64,000 nucleotides of DNA, from positions 62,001 through 126,000 of the forward strand of contig WIXG01000172.1 of NCBI GenBank assembly GCA_009869945.1. Direction: 5' to 3'. The position numbers were made by a program, and so were the translations under genes. Origin of the DNA: Mesaphorura yosii. Taxonomy: Eukaryota; Arthropoda; Collembola; Poduromorpha; Tullbergiidae. Below, piece by piece: positions 45,001-56,400 of this stretch. Each line of letters starts with the position of its first letter. Within the stretch, counting starts at the first letter, position 1. The notes under the pieces are model-generated. The model was not told where the DNA came from. It did no database searches and saw only the letters and a program-made list of their open reading frames with translations.

Positions 45001-47157
45001 AAGTAAGATTTTTCACTCACGCCTCGGTTCATGCGATACATTTCCCAAAATAATCATTTTGGTACACCTTTTCAGGGCAATGCTGGACTGTCTCAACGTC
45101 TGGCTCGACTCGTACTCTGAAGACTTTGAACCGGGTGCCGACGGCTACGATTGTCTGCGAAAATTAATCCTGCCTTTTGCTCAAGAAGAGTCTCTGACAT
45201 CGTTAGCACTCAAAATTCAATACAAACTGCGGTCGAGGAGAAAAATGAAGAAGTCCGTCTCAGTTCATTCACTGCGCACATACTCGCCTTTGAATATTAA
45301 ACTCTACACGCTGCACGCGATACCCGAAACTCATTTCGCTCAACAATTAACCTACTCTGATAAGGAACTCTTCTTGAATTTGCGTGTGTGGGAATGCCTT
45401 GGTGGTCTGTGGAAGCGAAGATGTGGCTGCGCCTCAGTTGTGGCGACGGTCGAACAATTCAATGCTCTCAGCGGGCGTGTCGTAGCCACAATTTTGCTGG
45501 ATGGGCTCGCAACACTTCATCAAAGAGCGAAGATTGTGGACAAATGGATTCGAATTGCACAGGTAAATTGCCCTTTGCCTTTGCCCGAAAAGAGCCGTTT
45601 CTAGAAAATTTATGACAAATCATTTTGAATTTTAGGAGCTTCGCGTTCTCAAGAACTTCTCATCACTCAAGGCCATAATCTCCGCGCTGGAGTCAAACCC
45701 AATATTTCGCCTCACAAAAGTGTGGCAACTGATTTCAAAAGACAGGCTTGTAATTTACTCACAACTCGCGCAGATATTCTCCGAAGAAAATAACCGCATG
45801 GCACAAAGAAGCATTCTGGAAGCTGAAGGCACTGCAAAGTTTTCGACATCAGCCGTTGCCGTATCGAGAAATCCGAAGGACAAAAATCGTTTCTTCTCCC
45901 GTGCTGTTAAGGGTGGTGCTGGTGGCCAAGGTACACTGACCAGAGACCACGGGAAACGTGGCCCTTCAATTGAGTATGACTCGCCCAATGGTACAATTCC
46001 TTACTTGGGAACATTTCTGACTGATTTGACATTCATCGACGCTGCCATTCCCGACCGAGTTCGTAATAATCTGCACAACTTTGACAAACGAAAGAAAGAG
46101 TTTGAGATTCTTGCGCAGGTGAGTCAAATTGTTTGGTCTTTGCAACTGTTGGAGAGTTTCTCGATGTTGAATTTTCTTCTGTTACAGTTAAAATTACTTC
46201 AAGGCTCGGCCAAAGGCTATCGATTGGAAGAGGATCCTTACTTTACATTATGGTTCAATTCGCTAATGGTGCTGGATGACAAGGCCGCGTACGAGCTCTC
46301 TTTAACAATTCAACACGAAAAGACGCCAATTAAAGGGCATCGTAAGAGCGATTCATTTGCTTCAAACTCGTCGTCTGAGAATCCGGATGGAGTAATACAG
46401 AGAAAGGTACGTGCAAAGTGTTAGTGAAAACTTAAGTTTGTTGCACATGAACTAAATCACGATCTCGCCTTGACTTTCAATTCGCAATTCGCAGGGCTCA
46501 ATTCCAAGCTCAAACGAGAGCTCGTCGCTGTTTTACACAAACAACGTAATCACAAATGGCAACGTAAGCGTCGCAACCAGAAATAGCACTGGAAGCAACA
46601 ACAGCAGCAGCAACAGTCTGCTTTCTCCGTCAACGTCCTCTGCCAACATCAATGCAAAGTCACCTCCGCCTCATGCAGCAAGCCCTTCCGGCTCCGCTGC
46701 GGCGGCGAGTGCAATACTACCACCGACCGAGACATCAATCGTGGTCAAAGTCTCGTCCCCATCGAAAGATGCAATCATGTACAAATCAATTTTGATCGGC
46801 AACTCTGACCACACACTTCAAGTTATCAGCCAAGCGCTTGACAAACTCGACTTGACACCAGCTGACCCGAAGAAATACAACCTCGTTCAAATCTTGCCAC
46901 ACAAAGAACTCAAGTTTCCTATCAATGCTAACATATTTTATGCGCTGGACACGTCGAGCTCAACGCCCGGAGATATTAGACTGGAAGTCAGAGCGATTTG
47001 CGGCAACATGGGCGCTCCGAAACCACCGGAACCAATTCTGAGTTTAAGCGGCAGCAATAATAATAATGATGCTCAGAAACTTTCACTTAACAGCAGCCAC
47101 ACGAGCAGTGGAAGTGGATTGACGAACGGAAACGCTACAAATAGTAAAAGCTATTAG
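42017..47157 (+). CDS. Rgl: RalGDS-like guanine nucleotide exchange factor (Rgl)
   Basis: Ras effector that activates Ral GTPases. A short first exon (42017-42049, MDPADSPNPGN) joins in phase 0 to the exon at 44333, which begins EGSRHWGEEVEEDAVWGVYL, the RGL N-terminal signature (human DWGEEVEEGAVYNVTL). A His/Asn/Gly-rich insertion follows. The RasGEF N-domain has LRAGSLRKIIEAIANED, THLSVFLATYRAFATPQDV and LDCLNVWLDSYSEDF. The catalytic Cdc25 domain has LNIKLYTLHAIPETHFAQQL, FNALSGRVVATIL, ELRVLKNFSSLKAIISALES, FSEENN and IPYLGTFLTDLTFIDAA, with FDKRKKEFEILAQ at the end. A Ser/Asn-rich linker leads to a C-terminal Ras-association domain (MYKSILIGNSDHTLQVISQA). The first exon is inferred and could be wrong. 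A minus-strand gene lies within the first intron. AATAAA at 47336-47341. Confidence 0.9.
42668..43683 (-). CDS. Unrecognised gene nested in the first Rgl intron
   Basis: I do not recognise this protein. Exon 1 starts at 43683 (MESIWVAPKPKPPAFRRNVN) and runs to about 43522. An intron of ~60 bp ends at the AG near 43463. The next exon begins KLLDCVPAPVAYQ and continues through YEYDQLRTLLSGFSGNHAEF before a stop at ~43083. An overlapping frame then gives VEEVQTGNYHRLNLGF and ~120 more residues rich in Leu, Lys and Glu (likely helical; VLEQLAHELTEELIYFHMLQ), ending with a basic tail at 42668. The two frames abut within ~30 bases with no room for an intron, so there is a one-base slip: a sequencing error, an allele or a genuine frameshift. 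The donor of intron 1 is also uncertain. Confidence 0.5.
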
Positions 47158-47406
47158 GAAATACAATTAACTCAGGTGGAATTCTCAAACCTTAAAAGGG
47201 ATCTGTGATAAATTCTTTGAATACTGAGTACATAAATGAATTTATCAATGAATGCAAGTACCTCAGGCTTAAACATGCTGTTAGAATATATTAGAAATGA
47301 GAAATAACTTGTATTTTGTTTAATGAAGTATACTCAATAAAAATGACATTCTATATTGACTGTAACATTGCTTGTTAATCATTTCACCCTCTGGCGACGC
47401 AAGTGC

Positions 47407-48189
47407 CTATAATTTTCGTTGCTTCTTCGCACGTGGAGGATAAAAGCTTATTCTAGTTGTATCAGTCACTGAAACTACGTCCATTCCAGCCATTTGGAGG
47501 CCTTTTACTGAGCTAATGCGTCCTGGCCCCAGTCCTTGTACTACGACGCGAATAGTTTTAACGCCTTTCTCCTTCAGCATCTGCAATTTGAACGGAACTT
47601 GAAGTCAGACGAATAGCGCAGCCAAAGCTGTAAAAACTGAGATGGATCGCTGGTTGACTTACATTAGCGTGTGTAATTGCTGTGGCTTGGGCTGCAATGT
47701 TTGTCCCTTTCCTTGTATTCTTAAAGCCTTCCAGCCCACATGTCCGAAGAGCTAAGTGCTTGTGAGAGTGAGCCTTCACGGTTAACATGATTGTGTTATT
47801 CGGTGTCGCCTTGATGTGGCAAATTGGCAGGTCGTCGAATCTGATGCCATTAAACACTCTGTTGGGTGTCAGGTGGTCAGGAAACATATCGTCTTTGCTG
47901 TAATTAGAAAATTGCCAGTTCAACTGCTGTTGTGAAATGAAACCTTCATGAAGGCCAGCCAGCAAAATTGAGAACTTTACCTTCTAGAAATTAGGTCAAT
48001 GTCCATTACAGTTTCTCCTTGGTTGCCCATGTCTTTGCGAGGAGTGGACTGGATCAGTTCTCTTCTGTCGTCTGCCTTCCACCGCATGGAGCCGATCGGG
48101 CTTAGGCAGGAATTGCATAACGCACCGTTGACTTGAATTAATGAGGAAAGTGCGCGCGTGTATTTTGTTAACATCTTCTGGACAATCAT
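47407..48189 (-). CDS. MRPS11: Mitochondrial small-subunit ribosomal protein uS11m
   Basis: Mitoribosomal protein of the 28S subunit platform, lining the mRNA exit channel. Three exons. The N-terminus from 48189 is basic and lacks acids (MIVQKMLTKYTRALSSLIQV), as in a mitochondrial targeting peptide. The uS11 domain begins ICHIKATPNNTIMLTVKAHS and RTCGLEGFKNTRKGTNIAAQ, and ends in IRVVVQGLGPGRISSVKGLQ and VVSVTDTTRISFYPPRAKKQ then RKL. This matches human MRPS11 throughout. It converges on the RasGEF gene and is head to head with the SNX3 gene ~0.84 kb away. Confidence 0.94.
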
Positions 48190-49030
48190 TCTCTCTTGAT
48201 GCTAATACTCCGTGAACTTAGTTAACTAACATCCAAAAGTATAATCCGCTTCTAGTCTCACTTCGACCCAAAGTCACTGAAAAATGCAACTCAAATTAGA
48301 TTTCGACGCAGGTGCAGTGCTCACGCATATTTCAGTTGATTCTAGAAAGCGTTACTGAATTCTCTTCGTTCGGAATTAGATTAAAGGAGATAAACATACA
48401 GGGTAAGCGTTTCACTGGTTAATTATTGCAACTTGGAGTGGAGAACTTTTGTCACTTGCCAACAAGAAGTCTGCTAAAGTTTAGCAATGGATTGTGTACG
48501 GTTTCGCCGCTTTTTGTTCTTTTCCGCTCGCAGGCTTTAACACGGAGAGCATTGGACTTTACAGTTTCGCAGCGAATCGCATAGCACCGAACAGATGGAT
48601 TGTTCTACGAAAGTTAAATGGGCGGTGCAGCAGGAGCAGCAGCACACAATTTACATTTTTGCTGCATAATTCGTCTACGTAGACTTGTGCTCGTCATCAG
48701 TGTAATTTATAATTAATTAACTTGTTCAGAGGTTAACAGGCTAATGCTCGCAGTTCCCCTTGGTTTAGGATTTCAGCAGAGACGTGCTGCTTTTTAGGAA
48801 AGCAACACCCAAGTATTAATCGCTTGCAAATCGTAAAATACAGTAAACGGTTTGCGCATTCTGGGCTAATACGTCTCATAATTGTACTTTAGATTAGATT
48901 CAGATAAGATTTTGCTGCTTACTATTAACAAGATCCTGTGCGTACCTTACTAGTTCTTACTTTTTCTACTACTTACTGAAATTCAAAACTGCTGGCACCA
49001 GTCGAAGGATCCAAGATCTAGGCCTAAATC
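48190..49030. other. Divergent promoter region MRPS11 / SNX3
   Basis: This 840 bp stretch separates two housekeeping genes in head-to-head order and must hold both promoters and leaders. I see no TATA box that stands out and no supported coding sequence; the 62-codon frame at 48494 looks fortuitous. Confidence 0.4.
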
Positions 49031-51475
49031 ATGGAAGCGACCAGACGCCTGAATGTAAAGAAACAAACCTTAGACGACGCGTACGCTGCACCAGCGAATT
49101 TTCTGGAGATTGATGTCATAAATCCAGTAAGTGAAATATTTATTACAAATGTTAGTAAGTAAACGTATGAGTAACTAATAAGTGAAATAATAAGCAACCC
49201 AGACTGAAACAGTAAGTAATTGAAACCTTACATTAACCTAATCTTTCTTGAGCACGTAATAGTCGATTTTAAGCTGCTTGTTTGGTTTAGGCTTTCCATG
49301 TTCATGTTCCGATCTGCTCTAGCTCTCCAACCGCTCTGTATTTCGGGTTTCCGAGTAGTGTGTAAGCAGGGGTAGTATTTTAGTCCGCATTCATCCCAGG
49401 AGACAAAATAGGGGCAGTTGTTCGGCAGCTGATTTAGCGGTTGCAAATTCTTGTAAAGTCATTCCCTGTTTACGGCCATTCTTCTCGATTTTAATTAACC
49501 ATGACGAAACGGCACGTATTTTCATGATGTTGATAGGTGGAGGAGTATCCCAAGAAAAGTTGATATCCCAATGTACACCAGTAAGTCGTAATTAGTATTC
49601 CATTTGGACCTCATGAACTTCCAGACATTGTCCAACGCAACCGTAGGCAACATCAGCAGAAAATATACTGTTCGTTTGCGAGTGTTACTGGCATTGCTCG
49701 GGGCCGACATCATGACTTTGAAGTCCCTCTTCACACCTTCAGTGTCGACCGGAAGCGGTCCATTTTCTTGTGAGTTGAAGATGATGCTTGGGCACGGTTT
49801 AATTGGACGGAGAGGCTATTGTCTTTAATCTTCTGCAATTTTGCCTGGTACCTGCGTCATTTCAAGACCTGTTTTAATATTTCTCCTAGTCATAATGTTT
49901 GTAGTATTTTTCGTTGGTATACTTACGAGCTCACGCTTGTTTCCATTCAGTTGTGCCTTAAGTTCTGGGAAATGGCGCTTAACATGAAGTATCATAAGAT
50001 TTTGATTGGCGATTTTAGTCGAGAAGCTGCACTTAACCCCATTCGCGACCACTTCACAAATCAGTGCTTTTATCTTTGGAGTAGTGGTGGTTGTATGAAC
50101 CTTGTAATTGTGATTTACCTGGTTGGGCCATCCTTATGAAAATTAGGATACAGAAGCTGCTCGTAGATTTATTCACTAAATAACAAGTAGTACTGAATTA
50201 ATATTAATGCACCGGGCCTGAACAGACAGACGCGCAGAGTAATGAAGATTAATCTTCAGCTGAAAATTGGTTCAGAGAACTTTGTTTTTCATATTCTTCA
50301 CACAATCACTCCATTCTTTCAATTCTCCATTCATTCATCCAAGAATGTTCATTTCGAATTCAATCACTTGCGAATTCATTTTAAAAAGTTTGCGTATATT
50401 CGAGAAGCATATCCATTTTATTATATCATGTTTGTGTTTGTTACAGGTCACGCATGGAATTGGAAACAAGCGATACTCAGACTATGAAGTCAGGCTGAGG
50501 GTAAGTTCTAATTGAACGCTTCAAAGATAGAGTAGACGCCATAAATTTCAATTTAGCCATCCAGTCGGGTCCATCTTCCGCGGCTAGTTTTGAACTCATG
50601 CTTTAGAAGGTTGAAAGAATTTACAAGAAAAAATAGTTATATTATTGAGGAGCTTGAAACGATTGAGGTTGAGTGTCTCAACTTGAGAATTGAATTGGCC
50701 TAAGAATCGGGCGGAAGCCAAGAGCCGGATGACAGATAAGAAAGAACCGAGTAAGAAAATTAAGAATTATGAACTGATTACAGAAGTATTTGCGTATGCT
50801 CGTTGAGCTCAATCCATTGATTGAGATCTAGGAATTTTGGGATAATGCTCTGACAGTTCTGATTCTGGTAACCTTTTAAGTTTTTACTTGTTTTGCTTTA
50901 GACTAACCTACCTGTATTCCGGATTAAGGAATCTTCTGTACGGAGGAGGTAAAATAATGACAAAGTCCATTTCCATCAAGGTTTTACTGCAGGAATCTTC
51001 TTATTTAATTGCAACTTTTGTTAATTGCTCCAGGTACTCAGATTTCGAATGGCTTCGGGGAGAGCTGGAAAGAGACTCAAAAATTGTCGTGCCCCCACTT
51101 CCGTCGAAAGCGTGGAAGAGACAATTGCCATTCAGGTATTCGCAATTTGCTTAATGGGTTTGTTGGTTGTTGGATCGCATGTTAAATTGCGATGGTGCCG
51201 TGTCTCTTGCAGATCTGATGAAGGAATTTTCGACGAAGATTTCATTGAGGACCGGAGAAAAGGACTAGAAATATTTGTCAACAAGTATGACATCGAAAAT
51301 ACTTTCTGCTTTGTCCAGTTCACGGCATTTCACCTTGAAAACACTACTTTTATTTCCTGCTTTCAGAATTGCCGGACATCCTTTGGCTCAGAACGAAAAG
51401 TGTCTGCATATGTTTCTTCAAGACCCAATCATCGATAAAAACTACGTTCCCGGAAAGATGAGGAACGTACAGTGA
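49031..51475 (+). CDS. SNX3: Sorting nexin 3/12
   Basis: PX-domain protein that binds PI3P on early endosomes and works with retromer (in flies, in Wntless recycling). Six exons: 49031 start MEATRRLNVKKQTLDDAYAA, then NFLEIDVINP; after a 1.3 kb intron, HGIGNKRYSDYEVRLR; TNLPVFRIKESSVRR; YSDFEWLRGELERDSKIVVP; PLPSKAWKRQLPF; DEGIFDEDFIEDRRKGLEIF; IAGHPLAQNEKCLHMFLQD and a C-terminal RNVQ. The PI3P-contacting RRYSDF and the PPLP..A..RQLPF loop are intact. About 163 residues, the usual length, with no BAR domain. AATAAA at 51668-51673. Confidence 0.95.
49228..50139 (-). mobile_element. Decayed BED-finger DNA transposon-like remnant in SNX3 intron 1
   Basis: Antisense to SNX3, one frame reads ALICEVVANGVKCSFSTKIA, then NQNLMILHVKRHFPELKAQL, resembling a BED-type zinc finger (Cys pair, then NL..H...H.PEL) as found at the N-terminus of hAT-type transposases. 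It stops soon after, and a neighbouring frame continues STHKKMDRFRSTLKV, like the usual post-finger linker. Further open frames (49522-49734, 49228-49446) follow without a recognisable catalytic core. Several stops separate the pieces. No terminal inverted repeats were found. It could also be a decayed host BED-finger gene. Confidence 0.35.
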
Positions 51476-53426
51476 ATTGAATGAGCGATGGAATGGAACA
51501 ATCAGCCCTCCTCCTTCGGACTTTTTTTTTCGATTGTAATAATGTGTAAAAGCGTGGATCAGGAGCTCTTACATGTTTATTGAATTATTTTTGGGCATTC
51601 CAATCAAATAATTGTCCACGTACTACAATTTTCTCGACTTATCCAAGTTTCGGTTAGTAGGAACTCTAATAAATCCTGAACATTGTTTAGGTTAGTTAAT
51701 TAATTACATGAAAAGTTAATAAACCAAAAATTCTATGGTCTTGTCATCATTGTGACTTGGAATTTCCGAATTCCTAGCTCGGCTGTGGCTACTAGGTAGT
51801 TGGCTGTTCGCGCCCGACGCCTGAAGCATCGTTCGTTTCTCATACAAACTAGGATTGAAGATATCTGGATGGCGTTCGTAATTTCATTTCCTGATGAGTT
51901 GATCGCTTAATTTTACTGCTTGAGCAATTCTTCAAAAAAAAAATTCACTCTTCACCAGGATTAACATGAGCTCATTTTTAAGCATGCAACGCACTGAATG
52001 ACTTGACTGCACATTTTTGCAGGTGATCCCATTCTCGCATGGACGTATTACGAAACAGCGTGTGAGATTTGAGATCATTAAACGCACTTATGACTCATAA
52101 ACCTTATGCACATGATGCACTGAATAATTTTTGTGCATGCCTTCATGTTTCTCAGGCTTGCTCGGTAGTCGACAAGTCGACGCGGCAAGTTCCTCGACTG
52201 AGGTAGTAAAATGAAAGTTGGCGAGAGTTTGCTTGAGACGCATTGCGCAGTGTAGTTGTAAAATTTAATTTGGACTTCGCGTGCTTATGCCATAATGCCG
52301 TGCACTGTGCGCCTTCAGCCTCAATTCACTGCTTTAAGATGCATTTCTACCTTTTATACAACACTTCCTTCGCTTTCACATTTTGACGTAACAACGTCCA
52401 TGCCGTGTCCGCAACACAGCGGCGGCTTGCATTACGCTTACGCACTTAATTGTTGGGGAAAAAAAATGAAATATGGGCATGAGGTAGGCCGAGGGTCTTT
52501 GGTAAGACAACATTTGCTAATGTGCATCAGTCTAATCTGAGATTTGGTTCAGTTCTTAGCAATTCTGCTGAATTCTCCGAGTTTTGTCTCATTTTACTAC
52601 TTGTTGTTGCTGAATCTGCCTCGGTTCGTGTTGCGTATTCGTAATTCGTATGCTCATACCACGCGACGCGACTAGAAACAAACGCAACAAGCGATTACGA
52701 CCTGTCATCCGCGTCTGCAGGATCGATGAGTGATTGAATCCATGAATATCGAACACTTTGCGAGTTGAGGAGTTTTCCGCATTCTTCTGTGTAATCAACA
52801 CTTGTTCCTAGTTCCTGTACATCGGACCATAAACCTTGATTAATAATTCACACGGCTTACGTTCAAAAGCCTTGGTGACGCTAAATATCGACGTCGACGT
52901 CAAATTTACGATACAAACTGAGCTGGGGAGAACTCATATTGAATATTTGCTTTACGGAACCGGGGATTATTGGGACAAGACTCTGACGTGTCACAACACG
53001 AACAGCCTTGAGGAAGAGAAAAAGAACCCATTTGCGAATTATAAACCCAAACACGTCAAATACCAAAGCTTGACAAGAGCTGGAGGAATTTTGCATTTGC
53101 ATATAACGGCAACCGGTTTTAAACAATCCACGTTCGCATTTCGCGTACTTCCATCTGCGCTGGGGCTTGGTTGGTTCCGGCTTTTCATCTTGACAAACGG
53201 AGCAGCTGCCACACACGTAGACGACTGTGGAGTGTGGAGTCTCAACTTTCGCTAGGCGTAGAATCGCAGAGCAAGTCGGTGAGTCATTCATTCAGTTGTT
53301 GCTTGCGTGCGAGTCGTCGCACATCAATCTCATAATCAACTATTTTTATTTTTTGTGCGCTATGGATTCACATTTCTTGGAATCTGTAGCACGTCGTGTT
53401 CGTGTCGTATATTCATCGTTTCGTAA
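51476..53426. other. Intergenic region between SNX3 and the ABCA gene
   Basis: The left 200-250 bp are the SNX3 3' untranslated region. Overlapping open frames on both strands at 52836-53291 (139 and 136 codons) resemble no family; at most one could be real. The right end should be the ABCA promoter and leader. Confidence 0.4.
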
Positions 53427-56400
53427 ATGAATTGCTGTGATCTGAGCCTAACCAAACCATTGCTGGAAGGCGGTGATTCACAAAGCAGTAGTGCACATAC
53501 CAACACAAACAGCGGCCGACGCAGGAAAAAACAGTCGTTCTTTAGTGGTGGGCGGAGGAGGTTGCGGAGTTCTAGTCTGGGCAATAATTCATACTTCAAT
53601 AACAACAATACGAAAAGACGAAGCAACAATAGTGGAGACTACTCCGAGTTTGAGTTGGAAGAGGACGACGACGAAGACGTCGAATTCGTGATGGGGATAA
53701 ACAAAGGTGAGTTCTGGAGAGAACGGTGACAGTGACAACCAATTGCAGGTGTATTAAAAGCCTTTATGATGCTTTATGCAAGTCAAATGCTGAGTTACTG
53801 TTTGGAGTTGAGACCGGTGTGTGTGAGCTAAAATTAAAGTTGTTCAGGTTGAGGAGCGATGCACGAAAGAAAGCGAGTGTGCAAACGCTCCCGGCGTCAT
53901 ACCTTCGATTTTCAACCCAAGCGAAGTATCGATTTCGCCTTTCCACAAGCTCTGCATTCTTGAATAATCTTTAGTTTGAAGAAATATTTCAGTATCATGA
54001 AGTTTGTTGCACCCGGCAGCGGGTTACTCACTTCGGGTTCGGGCTGCTCCTTTGCGAATCCACGACAGAATCCCTCTATCAAAATCCCCCCGCGACAACG
54101 TTACGCTCCTTCGCAATGGTGCATGACTCACGTTTCCCGTCAAGACACAAGAAAATAGTAAAGGTGCAGGAGAAATGGCAGGCAGATGATCACTCATTTC
54201 TCTTTGTTTCCAGAATCATGTATGCTGACCTTCCGGAGGATTTATCTCCTGTTATGGAAGAACTTCTTGTTTCGTCGTCGTCACTACATTGTCACTGCGT
54301 GCGAAATTATTCTACCAACCCTGTTTGCGATACTCATGGCTTTCATCCGAACGCAAGTACCTGAAGGACAAAAGGCAGACTTTCCGAATGGGACCACTTA
54401 TCCGCTAGTCAGCGAAACAGTACGTTGAAGTGGCTCGGCTCAGGCTGTCCGGTTGTCCCATGGTCTCGAGTTTAAATACCATTTCCTTCTAATTGTCCAT
54501 GTTCATAGGCGATGCTAACCAGTACAGGTCACGTATTCTCTTGCCACAATGGCCATGGCTGCACAATAGCGTATGCTCCGAGAAACGCCCGTGTGGACGA
54601 TATAATGAACCGAGTGCGAGAACACATTCCTGTATATAGTAGCCGGGAAAAATTTGGTAAGTCCTTGATTCCTAAAACCTCTCAATGTAATGCCAAGCCA
54701 AGTAGCTTGCGACACCAAACCAGGACCAACATTTTAATATACGTGTCAAGTATTGCATGCATCCCGACTCGAGTTCTTTGAATTGCAAAAAATTGAGTTG
54801 GCCGACTTGGATATCAGATAGTCATGATCGGGAAACTTTCAGCATGTATCATTAGTCATTGGTGATTAAAATCGTATTTGCGTGCTGGTTTGTGCACACG
54901 CAAATCGACCGCGTCTCGCATGTTCAGATTTCCGTACAATGCGTTTAGATGATGAGCATGCGTGGAAACTCGGGGTAGCATGAGACTTCAGATTATCACC
55001 GACTACGGATTATATTGGTCTTGTTGGTTAATTTTTGCATTCGGCCCTGTCATTTAATGCCGATTAAAGTCCCGTCGGTGTCCAGCTTGGCTTTATCGTC
55101 CGGTCCTGATTCTCTTAACTTTCGCATTTGTCACTTCCTGCAGGCCTGATGAGCTTCGAAACAGAGGCAGAAATCGAGCTTTACGTGTCGGAGTCTTCTC
55201 TCAACAGTACATACGACCATATAAAAGCAGCGGTCGTTTTCACGGGAGGAATACCTGACACAAGTTTGCCTTTCGAGTCCAAAATATCATATAAGATACG
55301 CTTCGTTGACAATTTCGCGTTGCCGAGCACTGGAGAGCTTGTTGAACGGTTCCAGTTTCCGGGCCCAGTCGACCGTAAGCCAATTATTGCCTATTGTGCT
55401 GGCGCACCGGAGCACGCTAATTTAAATGTGGTGTTTTGCTTTTGCTCGTGTTCACAGAAAACATTCTGACGTACGTTGGTGAGGGCTTCTCTGGACTGCA
55501 AATTGCCATTGACAAAGTCCTCATAAGCAGTATCACGAATGAAACTCCAGCAGATGTAAGCCGCATGCCAAATTTTTTCGTATCATGTTCCGCTAGTCAC
55601 TACAACTGGCGAACTGGCCTGCACTGATTGAATTTCAGATTAATACGCAAGGATTTCCTTACCCGCCATTTGTTCGCATTCTTGACTTTAACATGATTTA
55701 TGGAATCCTGCTCCCACAACTTTTAGTGATTGGATTCATTTTCATCGTGCCGTCAATTATACGAAATGTGGTTTCGGAGAAAGAGACCGGAATAAAGGTG
55801 TCGGTTCCAGCACTTCCAAATTTCAAGCGCACGCGTTAATTGTGACTAAATGAAATGAACAGGAACTCATGAAAATGATGGGATTGCCAAATTGGATGCA
55901 TTGGCTTGGCTGGATGCTGAATTCATTAATTATTCTCGCGCTGAGCGTAACCATCGTCATTTTTCTCTACTTCATTCCATTTAACGAGAAAACCGGCGCC
56001 GTGCTAATTCACAGCGACCCTACGCTGTGGTGGTTTGTGTTGATGCTTTATGCTATGTCGGCGACATCGTTCTGCTTCTTTGTGTCAGCATTCTTTCAAA
56101 GACGTAAGTCATCATTGAGTAAGTTGAATTGATTATGAGGAAATGTTTATTTATTGTTTATATTAAAACAGCAACGCTGGCGATTACGGCTGGAACTGTG
56201 CTGTGGTTAGCAAGCTACTATGCAATTTCACAGCCATTGGATCAGAAATATCAAAACCTGGCTTTTTCGACGAAAATGCTGTCCGCTTTGGCTCCTAACG
56301 CGGCTTTGCATTGGGCGATTAAGGCAATGAGTGCGTTGGAAGGAAAAGGTTCGAGAATTTATTCAGAATCTCATGAACCATAATCATGAGCCGAATATCT

